Below, one piece after another: positions 44,581 through 53,502 of a stretch of 64,000 bases of DNA (positions within the stretch are counted from its first letter, which is position 1; every line of letters starts with the position of its first letter). Under the pieces are notes generated by a model, which saw nothing but the letters and a program-made list of their open reading frames with translations, was not told the origin of the DNA and did no database searches. The stretch comes from Bdellovibrionaceae bacterium UBA6502 (lineage in GTDB: Bacteria; Bdellovibrionota; Bdellovibrionia; Bdellovibrionales; UBA840), in NCBI GenBank assembly GCA_002436415.1, contig DJMA01000012.1, forward strand, positions 113,045 through 177,044, written 5' to 3'. A program made the translations under genes and the position numbers.

Positions 44581-46416
44581 ATGAAACTCATTATGAGTCT
44601 TATTTTACTCGTTGCAATTCAGATCAATGCCGCTGAAATGCTATTAATGAAAGAGGAAGCCGACAAAAAAGAAATTTACTCTTTCCATCTTGATAATAAT
44701 CAATTTTCAAAAATCGAAACAAAAACAAAAATTGCTATCTATCCAAGTATTAGTAAAGACGGAACATTAATCAGTTTTTCAGGCGGAGAAGATTTGCGTT
44801 CTTTAAGTTTACATTTGTTAAATCGTGCAAATGGCTTTGTAAAAAAACTTGAAGTTGATAACTACGGCTTGGTCCTTCATTCACAAATATCTGCAAACCA
44901 GAAGCACATCGTTTTTAGCGCAATGAACTTATCCAGCAATCAATTTGATATTTTAAGTTATAATATTAAAACAGCCCAAACGGATACTCTTCTTTCCTCC
45001 CCTTCCAAGAGCTACTACTTTCCTAAAATGACTTCAGACTCTTTTTACATCTATGCACAGGAGTCAATAAACAAAGAGGAGCGCTACTTAGTTAAAAAAC
45101 TCATCGCTGAAGAAAGCATAGAGAGAATCCAAACCCAAAACAAAAACTGCATGGCACCAAGCCTCTCCTTTGATGATCAATACCTCGCCTACACTTGTAA
45201 AAACAAGGACCAGTGGCAAGTTTATGAAATGCTTTTAAAAGACAAAAGTTCACGCCTTGTTTCTGAGCGTGACAAAGAAGCTTATGCACCACACTACGAT
45301 GCTGAGCACAACCTCTACTTTGCTTCACCAAGCACAGAGCACTTTCAAATTTTTAAGAGTCAGCGTAACAAAGACAAAACTCTAAATACAGCCGAACCAT
45401 TGCTAGCAGGAGATGACTTTGATCTTTATTCTCCTAGCATCAGCGGCAATCAATCTTATAAGCAGACCCGTTTACCAAATATGCCTAAGCCAAATCGCTC
45501 AAGCTTTGGCAGTATAGTTGTGAATGATCAATTGTATGTAATCGGTGGGCACAAAGGAAGAGAACATACTTATCCTCCTGAAAGTTTTTCGAACCGAGTG
45601 GATCGTTTTGATTTAAAAACAAAGACTTGGCAAGAGCTTGCCCCTCGTCCCGTTAAAGCTCATGGTTATGGTTTGGCACAATGCGGAGACTATATTTATG
45701 CCTTTGGAGGATTTGCCTATTCTGCGGATCATTTACCAAAATGGAAAAGTTTAAGTCGAGTGGATCGTTACGACATAAAAAACAACCAATGGCAGAAAAT
45801 AGCAGAGCTTCCACGTCCACGCTCTAGTAATGCCGTGATCAAACTTGATCACAAAGTCTACCTAGTTGGTGGTTGGGATTCTACACCTAAATCTAAAAAC
45901 GACATTGAAGGTTTCTTCCATGAGCAAATAGATGTTTTTGATTGTGAAACGGAAAAAGTTCTAGCAAGTGATTTAAAACTACCTGGCCCAAAACGCAGAG
46001 CATTTACTGGGATCAATTACAAAGGAAAATTAATGTTGATTGGCGGTATCAGCGAAGGTGGGCACGAATTTAACTTATTAAAACGCGTAGACCTTTTTGA
46101 CCCAAAAACCAAAGAAAATACGATTCTTCCTGAACTTCCCTTTGCTACTTTCGCACCAGCTGCGGGCAATATAAATGATGATGTCTATGTTTTTGGAGGA
46201 ATGTTTCACTATGGTGACTGGAATTACAATTACGTAAATCACATTTATCACTTTGACGGTAAACAATGGCAACATAGTGGTCGTTACTTAAAACGTACCA
46301 AAGGTTTCTCACAAGTGAGCCAATATAAAAATAAATTGATTATCGCTGGAGGCCATAGCTATGAAGGTGGCTTTGATGAACCAGTTAGTGATGTAGAAAC
46401 TTGGGAAATGAAATAA
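44581..46416 (+). CDS. Exported double beta-propeller protein (PD40-like plus Kelch)
   Basis: 611 residues from the ATG at 44581 with AGGGGGA upstream; signal peptide MKLIMSLILLVAIQINA. Residues ~20-300 look like TolB/PD40 WD-type repeats (IAIYPSISKDGTLISFSGGED, ISANQKHIVFSAM, APSLSFDDQYLAYTCKN). Residues ~310-611 are Kelch repeats with the double-Gly and aromatic pattern (YVIGGHKGREHTYPPESF, YAFGGFAYS, VYLVGGWDST, LMLIGGISEGG, VYVFGGMFHYG, LIIAGGHSYEGG). Both halves would be propellers in the periplasm or on the surface. No catalytic motif is seen; a binding role is likely. Confidence 0.83.
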   Translation: MKLIMSLILLVAIQINAAEMLLMKEEADKKEIYSFHLDNNQFSKIETKTKIAIYPSISKDGTLISFSGGEDLRSLSLHLLNRANGFVKKLEVDNYGLVLHSQISANQKHIVFSAMNLSSNQFDILSYNIKTAQTDTLLSSPSKSYYFPKMTSDSFYIYAQESINKEERYLVKKLIAEESIERIQTQNKNCMAPSLSFDDQYLAYTCKNKDQWQVYEMLLKDKSSRLVSERDKEAYAPHYDAEHNLYFASPSTEHFQIFKSQRNKDKTLNTAEPLLAGDDFDLYSPSISGNQSYKQTRLPNMPKPNRSSFGSIVVNDQLYVIGGHKGREHTYPPESFSNRVDRFDLKTKTWQELAPRPVKAHGYGLAQCGDYIYAFGGFAYSADHLPKWKSLSRVDRYDIKNNQWQKIAELPRPRSSNAVIKLDHKVYLVGGWDSTPKSKNDIEGFFHEQIDVFDCETEKVLASDLKLPGPKRRAFTGINYKGKLMLIGGISEGGHEFNLLKRVDLFDPKTKENTILPELPFATFAPAAGNINDDVYVFGGMFHYGDWNYNYVNHIYHFDGKQWQHSGRYLKRTKGFSQVSQYKNKLIIAGGHSYEGGFDEPVSDVETWEMK

Positions 46417-46447
46417 AAAAAGGACAGCTTAAGCTGTCCTTTTTTTT
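46417..46447. terminator. Bidirectional terminator
   Basis: A perfect palindrome AAAGGACAGCTTAAGCTGTCCTTT lies within A and T runs, between the convergent Kelch and deaminase genes. Confidence 0.85.
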
Positions 46448-46979
46448 AAATGCCCATCTCAGAGTTTTTAGGGACTGTATTCAGGCTCTCTCTTAAATCC
46501 GCCTTTTCTCCACAACTTGCAAGGCTTACTTTTACCCCCGCTTCCTGAAGCATTTCTAGAGAAATTTGCAGATCCTCTCCCCAACGCTCACCAAACTCAT
46601 TGGCGATAGACTCCTTATCCACAACCACCTCTTTGATTCCGCTTTGAATAATCATTCGAGCGCAATGAGAACACGGAAAATGAGTAACATACATACTACA
46701 AAGATTTGTAGGAATGCCCACTCGATTGCAGTTTGCTAATGCGTTTCTTTCTGCATGCTCTGTCCAGGCATATTTGTTCGGTCGAATAAAACGCTCAGGC
46801 ACATTGTCATTCACCCCACGTGGCAAACCATTGTAGCCAAAAGAGCGAGGGTCTTTGTCAGGCCCAATAATCACAGCTCCAACTTTTGTAGAGTGGTCCT
46901 TAGACCATGAGGCTACCTCAAAGGCTAATCTTAAAAAACGGGTATCCCACTTGGCTGTGCTTACTGGTAAATCAATCAT
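46446..46979 (-). CDS. dCMP deaminase family protein
   Basis: 177 residues; SD AGGAATTT before the ATG. The zinc site of the cytidine/deoxycytidylate deaminase fold is complete: HAE in WTEHAERNAL and PCSHC in HFPCSHCARMI. The N-terminus WDTRFLRLAFEVASWSKDHSTKVGAVI and GYNGLPRGVND match the dCMP deaminase group, which makes dUMP for thymidylate synthesis. It lies 6 bases after the desaturase gene, in the same transcript. Confidence 0.9.
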   Translation of the reverse strand: MIDLPVSTAKWDTRFLRLAFEVASWSKDHSTKVGAVIIGPDKDPRSFGYNGLPRGVNDNVPERFIRPNKYAWTEHAERNALANCNRVGIPTNLCSMYVTHFPCSHCARMIIQSGIKEVVVDKESIANEFGERWGEDLQISLEMLQEAGVKVSLASCGEKADLRESLNTVPKNSEMGI

Positions 46980-46985
46980 AAATTC

Positions 46986-48071
46986 CTAAATGGTTTTGTG
47001 AGTTTCACCGGTATACGGATGAATTAACTCATTGGCATTTTTATAAATACGAGGCGTCTTATAAAGAATCCCCATAGCTGTGCTTTTGGGCATCTGTTTA
47101 AATTTTTCAGGATACTTTTCTTTTAAAAGCTTATTCACTTCCTTGGCACGCTTTGGACTCATTGTCGGAAACAAATGATGTTCTACGTGATAACCAAAGT
47201 TGAAATGCATTGCCTCTAAAATCGGATGATTGGTAACGCTTAGTGAGTTCACTAAAGGGTCATTGGTTTTAGTTAATGGGCTGATGTTGTGGTTGGTAGA
47301 AATGTAACTCATCAACATATAGTTCATTATTGCAAACGGAATTACTACTCCGTATACAAAATTAGAACCAATGAAATATACATAGGTACCCATAATACTA
47401 AGCTGTAATAACAACTCTAAGCTTGCTTTCGTATGGTCTAAATCAGCAAAGATCTTATTACGAAATCTCAAATAAGTTTGGTTCACTAAATTATGGAAGA
47501 AAAACCAAAAGAAAAAATAGGCATAGCTTCTAGCGTAACCAGAACCAGGAGTAAACTTATACATTTTTTGCATATAGTTACTTTGCTTGTAAACTCGCTT
47601 AGTAGGAAATGCGTCAGGATCTTTGATCAACTTTTGCGTATGTCCATGGTGTAAACGATTGTGCCAAAAACACCAAAAAGTTGGACTAATTAAAAAAGGC
47701 GTAAAGCCCAAAAAACCTAAAACATGTTGCAATTTGCGATTACGTACAACACTTCCGTGTAAAATTTCATGAGCTAAAAAAGCAGTTCCACCAAAGGCGT
47801 AACCGATCAAGCCTCCGAGAACTAGTTTAGAAAAAACTCCTAAATCAAAATTAACCATCATGAATGCGGCAACAAAAGCAGTTAGCAATAAACCACTAAA
47901 AGCGAACAAGCGAGACTTTGCGGGACGAAGTAAGTCTTTCGGCAAAAAAGCACGCATTTCTCTAGCGTATTGGCCGATTGACATCAATTTGTTTTCTACA
48001 TTCCCCTCTTCTTTACGTACTTCTACCTTAAGCGAATCCATTGGCTTGCCAACAACTGTTTCCGTATGCAT
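46986..48071 (-). CDS. Membrane fatty acid desaturase
   Basis: 361 residues; SD GAGGGG. The three histidine boxes that bind the di-iron centre are present: HEILH, HNRLHH and HVEHH (in HVEHHLFP), with hydrophobic segments between them. The HVEHH third box lacks the Gln of front-end desaturases. It is an inner-membrane acyl-lipid or acyl-CoA desaturase controlling membrane fluidity. There is no cytochrome b5 domain. Co-transcribed with the dCMP deaminase gene; no obvious functional link. Confidence 0.9.
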   Translation of the reverse strand: MHTETVVGKPMDSLKVEVRKEEGNVENKLMSIGQYAREMRAFLPKDLLRPAKSRLFAFSGLLLTAFVAAFMMVNFDLGVFSKLVLGGLIGYAFGGTAFLAHEILHGSVVRNRKLQHVLGFLGFTPFLISPTFWCFWHNRLHHGHTQKLIKDPDAFPTKRVYKQSNYMQKMYKFTPGSGYARSYAYFFFWFFFHNLVNQTYLRFRNKIFADLDHTKASLELLLQLSIMGTYVYFIGSNFVYGVVIPFAIMNYMLMSYISTNHNISPLTKTNDPLVNSLSVTNHPILEAMHFNFGYHVEHHLFPTMSPKRAKEVNKLLKEKYPEKFKQMPKSTAMGILYKTPRIYKNANELIHPYTGETHKTI

Positions 48072-48250
48072 TTAACCCCTCAATGTTATAGATGCGTTAG
48101 AGCATATATTTTTGCAGGCAATTTATCAATCAATTTAGCTTTAGTTTGGACAAGTTCACCACCCTTAATAAGGCCCAAAAGGCCTCTAGGAGCCTGTTTA
48201 AAGAGCCTTAAACAACTTTGCCAACAGACATGGCAGTTCAAAGGAAAGCT

Positions 48251-48763
48251 TTAGGAAATGCTTTCAAAGCTCATGGTTTTTTTGTTTTTTTGACAGGTTC
48301 CAGCCAGAAAGGTCTCGCCGTGAAAGGAAATATAAAAGCCTGGAGCCAATAATGGAATACTACTGATAGCACCAGCCACATTTTGCAAAGCGTCAGTGTC
48401 CCGTAATTGCGTAGGCTTCATAGCTCCAGTGAACACAATTGGAACCGGGGGATCAGATATTTTAGACTGGCAATACTCTGCACTGTGGGTCATGGTGTCG
48501 GTGCCATGAATCACTAAAATTGGGTTTCCACGACTTAACTCAAGCTCAACCGCTTGTTTTAAGAACTCACGCCCCTGATCATCTATATCAAGAGAGTCCT
48601 TGGAAAATACTTCGTATACAGATATTTCGTAATTCGGTAGCCTTAAATGATTTAAGATATTTTCTCGAAAAATACTTGGACCATTTTTCAAAGCTCCGTC
48701 AGATTCGTCATAGACTTTTTCAATGGTTCCGCCGGTTGTTAAAACCGTTAATTTCTTTTTCAT
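48251..48763 (-). CDS. Short asparaginase-domain protein
   Basis: 170 residues; SD GAGGAA. It matches the N-terminal domain of type I/II asparaginases: LTVLTTGGTIEK (first Thr motif) and LVIHGTDTMTHSAEY (second Thr-Asp motif), then VPIVFTGAMKPTQLRDTDALQNVAGAI. Full enzymes are about 330 residues with a second domain, absent here; the frame ends naturally after MSFESIS. Single-domain versions are known in other proteobacteria, so it is not necessarily truncated. Activity is uncertain. Confidence 0.82.
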   Translation of the reverse strand: MKKKLTVLTTGGTIEKVYDESDGALKNGPSIFRENILNHLRLPNYEISVYEVFSKDSLDIDDQGREFLKQAVELELSRGNPILVIHGTDTMTHSAEYCQSKISDPPVPIVFTGAMKPTQLRDTDALQNVAGAISSIPLLAPGFYISFHGETFLAGTCQKNKKTMSFESIS

Positions 48764-48799
48764 GGAATTCCTCTGTTACAAGGAATTTGTAGAATAAAT

Positions 48800-49240
48800 T
48801 TATTGGCTGATCAATTTCTTTTGTAACTTTCTTGTTTCCATTCGAACTTCAGCCCGATAAGCGGAGCCTAATTCAGAATCATCATCCGCAACACGCTCCC
48901 CTTCTTCAAAGTATTGATCTAACTCTTTATCAATATCTTCATTATCCAGGTTTTTTGATTTTTTAAGTTGCAGATTACTTACCTTCTTTAAGGCTTTGTT
49001 TTCCTGATTAGGTTTCGCCTCTTCATAGGTGGCGTCTTTTGCTCCCATTAACTTTGGTGCTTGTAGAGACTCTTGCGAAGGAGAATTTTGTGGAGAATCT
49101 GTTTTTGTATTTGCCCTGAGAATTTCTTTTACATTGTTCGATAAAGCTTTCGAAAGTGGATTACTGGATTCATCGGACTGAAACTTGTAAGCCACATTTG
49201 CAACAAAAATTCCTAGTAAAACAAATAAAATCTTTTTCAC
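48800..49240 (-). CDS. Exported or membrane-anchored acidic protein, unknown function
   Basis: 146 residues from a GTG with AAGGAGAG upstream. A hydrophobic N-terminus (ILFVLLGIFVANVAY) is a signal peptide or anchor. The rest is polar, Glu/Lys/Ser-rich and probably disordered, with a helical C-terminus (YFEEGERVADDDSELGSAYRAEVRMETRKLQ). No Cys and no recognised family. Confidence 0.6.
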   Translation of the reverse strand: MKKILFVLLGIFVANVAYKFQSDESSNPLSKALSNNVKEILRANTKTDSPQNSPSQESLQAPKLMGAKDATYEEAKPNQENKALKKVSNLQLKKSKNLDNEDIDKELDQYFEEGERVADDDSELGSAYRAEVRMETRKLQKKLISQ

Positions 49241-49495
49241 ATTCTCTCCTTAACATTTAGCCCTTCGGATGAGACGGTTTACTACTTTAGGCTTGTATCT
49301 AAATCATAACAGCTTTTTGCAGCTTCTCGTCGTTTTTTTATCTCAAACTTAAAAATAAGTATTGTTTGTATCAAAATGATTAGACAGTCTATTTACAAAC
49401 GTACACTGGATTGACAATTTATCGAAAAATGCAATGATTCCAAGCTTAGAAATAATGTAATAATCCTGTCCTAAAATTTGACAGTTTTAAAGTAA
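49241..49495. other. Non-coding region between divergent genes
   Basis: AT-rich. It contains a perfect -35 hexamer TTGACA at 49411-49416 followed 16 bases later by a weak -10 (AATGAT) on the plus strand, and a CTGTC/GACAG inverted repeat around 49467-49484. No RNA gene was recognised. Confidence 0.4.
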
Positions 49496-50041
49496 GCATC
49501 AGTCAATTTACAAAAGCCTTTTCTAAGAATTCGCCCCTTAGGAGATAGAGATTTAATTCTATTAGGTAGCGATCCTCAAAAAGTAGTTATACTCCATGAG
49601 TTTTCTCATTACTTATTTCATCAAAACACAAATGCTAGCTACCAATACAAATTTCTTGAAGTGGCCCAGCAACTGAACGACAGCATCAAAAATCTACAAA
49701 AAGCATCAGCCATGAATGGCCAAGACATAAATGAGCTAATGAAGAAGGTTTCACAACTTAGTATGGATGCAGCTCACTTAAAGTTTACAGAAGAACTATC
49801 CATAAACCACTTCTTACTTAAGAACCAAAAAGAGCTTTCTTTGAGCGAATCAGAGATTACACTCTTAAAACAAGCATTAGCCCAGGACTTTATGCTTTAT
49901 TTAGCTAGCATTAAATCTTATATGCAAACTCTCAATCGCTTGAAAAGTTTAGGTTTTGCTGTGGATAAAGACTTAGAAGAAAGCCAAGGAAGAATCCAAC
50001 AGCTAGAACAAGATCAAGATCAATTATTGATCGCGCCATAA
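49496..50041 (+). pseudogene. N-terminally truncated HExxH peptidase remnant
   Basis: The frame is open from 49496 but has no ATG, GTG or TTG before GTG 49661. The codons upstream of that GTG read as protein: PLGDRDLILLGSDPQKVVILHEFSHYLFHQ, including the zinc-binding HEFSH (49595-49609). Starting at 49661 would leave a 126-residue helical protein without this motif. The likeliest reading is a secreted or membrane metallopeptidase that lost its 5' part including the signal peptide; a non-standard start (ATT) is an alternative. The C-terminal helical region continues without interruption to the stop. Confidence 0.55.
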
Positions 50042-50069
50042 AAAATGGGCCACTCCCATTGAGTGACCC
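50040..50069 (-). terminator. Intrinsic terminator of the vWA lipoprotein gene
   Basis: GGGCCACTC and GAGTGACCC pair with one mismatch; on the minus strand the stem is followed by six T. Confidence 0.75.
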
Positions 50070-50094
50070 AGAAAAAGAAGGAATAAAATTTTAA

Positions 50095-51087
50095 CTAGTT
50101 GATCAAAGACACAGGGTCGAAATCCACTAGGATAGAGGCGCCTTGAGCAGGAACAGCACTTCCGTTAAAAACGATGCTATTGCTTTCAGAAACATATTCC
50201 CAACCATTCTCTGAATCCCGAGGAACCACTTCACCATTTACAACCACATTAATACTTTCCACTACAGGCTCACGGTTTAGATAAAACTGAGTAGATAGTT
50301 GAACAATGGAACTAGTGATATCTGTTAAACTCTCAGAGAAGTCAGAACAAATACTTGCTACAATTCCGTTCGCTTCGTTAACAAGATCGATATAACGTTG
50401 GCCTACAGTTCCCGATGTACATCTACCATCTTCTTCTCTTAGTACGATGGCATTTACTGAGTAAGTCTTTTGACCTGCTAAAGCACTACCTAGACGAAGA
50501 GAGTCTAAAAGACCAAGATAGTGATTGGATCCAGGGAAACCTGAGCCACCAATTTCTACCGATGAGTCTTGCTCATCACTCACTATGATCACTGAGAAGA
50601 AGGCATCACTTCTAGGAAAATCAAAGTTCTTATTGTGTTCAAGATCTAAAGCGGTTTCTAGGGACTGAAGACCTCGCTCATTCGCAGATCCTCTTGTTCC
50701 TACCATAACGTTTTCGATAAAGTTGTTTTCAAGGTTTGGAGTATTGTTATTTAAAATACTTTCTCCACCTTCTGATTTAAACTTCGCATAATCTCCACCA
50801 CGATAGGCATCGGTTGCGATCACGGCAATCTGAAAGTCGTAGTTTTTATTTTGCAAGTCATTAATAAAAGCCTGAAAGTTATTTGCTAATGCGGTTTGCG
50901 AATCACCCATTGAGCCAGAATTATCAACTACCCATAGAATATCAATTTTGTTATTCACTTCAGAAGCAGCCTGCACGAAATCTTCTGTCTCACTCAAAAT
51001 ACTCACCGTAGGAATATCTTCACAAGCGACTAAAGACAAAGTGGCTGCTGTCATTACAAATAATTTTTTTACTAATTCTGCTTTCAT
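50095..51087 (-). CDS. von Willebrand A domain lipoprotein
   Basis: 330 residues; SD GGGGGAA. The signal peptide ends in a lipobox with C22 (LSLVAC). The vWA domain (about 45-250) has MIDAS DNSGS at 55-59 and the acidic strand IIVSDEQDSS. A C-terminal beta domain follows (INVVVNGEVVPRD), with the stretch SIVFNGSAVPAQGASILVDFD as in other bacterial vWA surface proteins. It should bind a divalent metal and a protein ligand outside the membrane. It is a paralogue of the vWA lipoproteins at 24600 and 51488. Confidence 0.85.
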   Translation of the reverse strand: MKAELVKKLFVMTAATLSLVACEDIPTVSILSETEDFVQAASEVNNKIDILWVVDNSGSMGDSQTALANNFQAFINDLQNKNYDFQIAVIATDAYRGGDYAKFKSEGGESILNNNTPNLENNFIENVMVGTRGSANERGLQSLETALDLEHNKNFDFPRSDAFFSVIIVSDEQDSSVEIGGSGFPGSNHYLGLLDSLRLGSALAGQKTYSVNAIVLREEDGRCTSGTVGQRYIDLVNEANGIVASICSDFSESLTDITSSIVQLSTQFYLNREPVVESINVVVNGEVVPRDSENGWEYVSESNSIVFNGSAVPAQGASILVDFDPVSLIN

Positions 51088-51435
51088 GGTTCCCCCAAAA
51101 TTAAACTACGTCCAATGGAAATTGGGCATTGTCTGCTAGCGGGGGTACAGGAACAATTGCTAGACCTTTATGACGGAATCAGGATATTCTTGAATCAGTT
51201 TAAACGCAAATTTTAGCTAAGTACTTAAGATTACCAAAGAATAGAAATTCAGGCTCTTTTTGAGACAAGCTAAAGTCTTGAAATCACTGAAGCAAAAAAT
51301 ATTACGTAAGTTTCACATTTTTTTCGCCTGTCGAAGCCTTCTACATTTCATTAAAATTTTCTAGGCATAGAATGCAGATGATTTTTTCTCGATAAAAGTC
51401 CTGTATCATTTTGAGACTGGAGCTCAAAGAAAGAA
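51088..51435. other. Non-coding region between two vWA lipoprotein genes
   Basis: About 350 bases without a gene. It contains the palindrome GTATCA-TTT-TGAGAC at 51403-51417 (one arm mismatch), of the same layout as the sites at 6394 and 41390. No consensus promoter was found for the gene starting at 51087. Confidence 0.4.
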
Positions 51436-51462
51436 AAAGGAGAGCCATTTACTCTCCTTTGC
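51436..51462 (-). terminator. Intrinsic terminator
   Basis: AAAGGAGAG and CTCTCCTTT pair; the T run is on the minus strand. It lies 26 bases after the stop of the vWA gene at 51488. Confidence 0.8.
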
Positions 51463-51487
51463 TTTTCGATCATTTTGTAGTTGGGAA

Positions 51488-52687
51488 TTACAAATCTATA
51501 CAAGAAAAACGGAATCCAACATTCTGCCCTGAGATTAAAACCGGATCAAAAGTCACAGTTTTACCTGACAATGAGTAGGTCGTTCCTTCTGGAAGATTGT
51601 AAACCTCAAAAGTTAAACCTTTATCCGCATCTACTAAAGGAGTACACGGAAGCTCCTCTGTCGCTCTTACATTGTGCTCAATGTTTTCACCAATTTGAGT
51701 TAATAAGGTTGAATAGTTTGAAGCACATAGGCTGGCCGTTCCGCCTGGGAAGAATTCCATTAAGTCTTCATACAATAAACCCTCATAAGCATCTGGATCG
51801 CCAGAGCTCTTCTGTTGGTTTAGACAATTTCCATTATAGTCATCATTCAAACGATCCACAGAATTACTCGAGGATTCAACAATGATTGGGTATACGCTAA
51901 CGGACTTAGTTCCACCTAACTCACTAGATACAGTACTAGAAAGATATGAAGGCAAATCTTTTTCCGTTAATTGTTTCTTTTCATAGGGAATGTCTAAGCC
52001 TTGGCCTCTTACATCCTCATCACTTAAGAAAACCATAGCCAAATGCGCATGATCTCTTAAGAAGCTATTTTTGTGCTTACTAATGGCGATAGAAGCGGTG
52101 AACAAACCTCTTTCATCCCCTGTGGAGTAATAGTTTTTACCGTTATATTCTTTTCCATCCACACTAATCATCGACTCAAACAAGCTCTGTAGTTCAGAAA
52201 CATTCGAGCTCTGAGACTCATCCAAGTAGGATGTGCCGTTATAGGCTGGAATCAAATTTCCATCTTGATAGTTCTCAAGGTAAGCATAGGTAGAGCTTCC
52301 ATAATAACTCTTTGGATTTGTAACCTGACCTTCCTCATAATAAGTAGGATCGTTACTCACATCCATAGTTGTTACACCGATTCGCCAATTTAAGCCACTG
52401 ATGCGACTAATGAAGCGATCAAACTTATCAACCATCTTTGCATGTTCTTGGGTCATCGAAGTGGAAGTGTCGACCACGAACAATACATCTACCGCTGCCT
52501 CAGGCACCGTAATTCCATAATCAAAGCTAATCACACCACTTTGTGGGTTCACTTCACAAGCCTCTGAGCCCACTCCTCCACAGTTTCTCGTATCTCGGTT
52601 AAATTCTACCGGAGAACAAGAGACCGCTAGTGAGATGCTCACACAGGCCAACAAATACAATCGTAATATCCACTTCAAATAATTCAC
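51488..52687 (-). CDS. von Willebrand A domain lipoprotein
   Basis: 399 residues from a GTG with AAGGAG seven bases upstream. The signal peptide ends in a lipobox at C24 (LAVSC). A short Cys-containing linker (RNCGGVGSEACEV) precedes a vWA domain with MIDAS DTSTS at 73-77 and the acidic strand MVFLSDEDVRG. Two later cysteine pairs (NCLNQ, LCASN; PCTPL, FSCIDL) suggest disulfides. It is a metal-dependent ligand-binding surface lipoprotein by family. A sigma-54-like promoter lies 39-54 bases upstream. Adjacent to a second vWA gene in the same direction, but separated by a terminator. Confidence 0.85.
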   Translation of the reverse strand: MNYLKWILRLYLLACVSISLAVSCSPVEFNRDTRNCGGVGSEACEVNPQSGVISFDYGITVPEAAVDVLFVVDTSTSMTQEHAKMVDKFDRFISRISGLNWRIGVTTMDVSNDPTYYEEGQVTNPKSYYGSSTYAYLENYQDGNLIPAYNGTSYLDESQSSNVSELQSLFESMISVDGKEYNGKNYYSTGDERGLFTASIAISKHKNSFLRDHAHLAMVFLSDEDVRGQGLDIPYEKKQLTEKDLPSYLSSTVSSELGGTKSVSVYPIIVESSSNSVDRLNDDYNGNCLNQQKSSGDPDAYEGLLYEDLMEFFPGGTASLCASNYSTLLTQIGENIEHNVRATEELPCTPLVDADKGLTFEVYNLPEGTTYSLSGKTVTFDPVLISGQNVGFRFSCIDL

Positions 52688-52725
52688 TGCTTAACTCCTT
52701 CAGATGAATCTTCACCTACATAATA

Positions 52726-52741
52726 TCCAAGCTTCGTGCCA
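52726..52741 (-). promoter_or_regulatory. Sigma-54-like promoter with altered -12
   Basis: On the minus strand TGGCAC-GAAGC-TTGGA: the -24 is perfect and the spacing correct, but the invariant GC of the -12 is GG. It shares GCTGGCAC-AAGCTTG with the site at 14729. A start near 52716 would give a leader of about 28 bases containing the SD. Confidence 0.45.
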
Positions 52742-53042
52742 GCAGCTGTGAACTCTAAGTGCCCGAAATACTTAAACTAATTATTTCAAGGACTTATTGC
52801 CAGGGCGTAATATTGTTTACGCTGACGTTTTTGGGCGGTTTTTTGGAAAATTCTGCAAAACAATCTTCGTTTGCTAGATGCTTCAATAAAAACAGAGACT
52901 TATTAGGAGCTTGGATTCTCCTCTCATTGAAGGACATTATTTAGGATTATTTATTTCTTTTCTCTTTTGTCTACTATGGACGTTTAATTTCTCTCGTTTC
53001 TAAACACTTTAGTACAATCCTCCGAAGAGCATTTGAGGGATT
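52742..53042. other. Intergenic region
   Basis: About 300 bases between divergent genes; no coding sequence or recognised RNA. The plus-strand gene at 53043 has an SD but no consensus promoter that could be named. Confidence 0.4.
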
Positions 53043-53480
53043 ATGATAAAAAAAGGCATTGGTTTCATCATCGTTATTTTACTTCTAGTGGTTGGCTCTG
53101 TTTTCCTATTAAATGGAACAAACAATCTAGAGTCCTTTTCTTTAAATATGAGTTCTATGCAAATGAACTCCAGCTCAAAGACTCTCTATAATAAATGGAA
53201 AGAGGACCTTGCTAAATTAAAGCAAAACAATCAACTCCCTGGTGGCTTCGATAGCATTAAGGAAATCAACTACACTCCTTTAAGTAGTATGGCTGGGCAG
53301 TGGGTTTCAGGAATTATAATTCCAATCTCTGTAAAAAAAGATGGTAAATATCGATTGAATCTAGAAATCGACAGCTGGTCAGAAAATAATAAAACCGCTG
53401 CCGTTGTTCATTATCAAATGATTGAAATACGCTCAGGAAATACCGTTTGGGAATTTGGCAGAACCTACCCAATACGCTAA
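53043..53480 (+). CDS. Membrane-anchored protein of unknown function
   Basis: 145 residues; SD GAGGGA. One N-terminal hydrophobic segment (IGFIIVILLLVVGSVFLL), followed by a polar Ser/Asn region and a beta-type domain (GIIIPISVKKDGKYRLNLEIDSW, AAVVHYQMIEIRSGNTVWEFGRTYPIR). It is probably periplasmic on an inner-membrane anchor. No Cys, no recognised family. It is convergent with hemB, 22 bases apart. Confidence 0.65.
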   Translation: MIKKGIGFIIVILLLVVGSVFLLNGTNNLESFSLNMSSMQMNSSSKTLYNKWKEDLAKLKQNNQLPGGFDSIKEINYTPLSSMAGQWVSGIIIPISVKKDGKYRLNLEIDSWSENNKTAAVVHYQMIEIRSGNTVWEFGRTYPIR

Positions 53481-53502
53481 TAAAGTTACTTTAAATCTTT
53501 TA

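Noticed and set aside
48066..48254. 62-residue plus-strand frame between the desaturase and asparaginase genes
   Set aside because: No SD for this ATG, overlaps the desaturase start on the opposite strand, no coding character.
48251..48763. Asparaginase gene as a truncated pseudogene
   Set aside because: Both Thr motifs are intact, the frame ends cleanly, and single-domain members of this family exist elsewhere.
52759..52944. 61-residue plus-strand frame upstream of 53043
   Set aside because: No SD, no signal or domain pattern, and it lies in the divergent promoter region.
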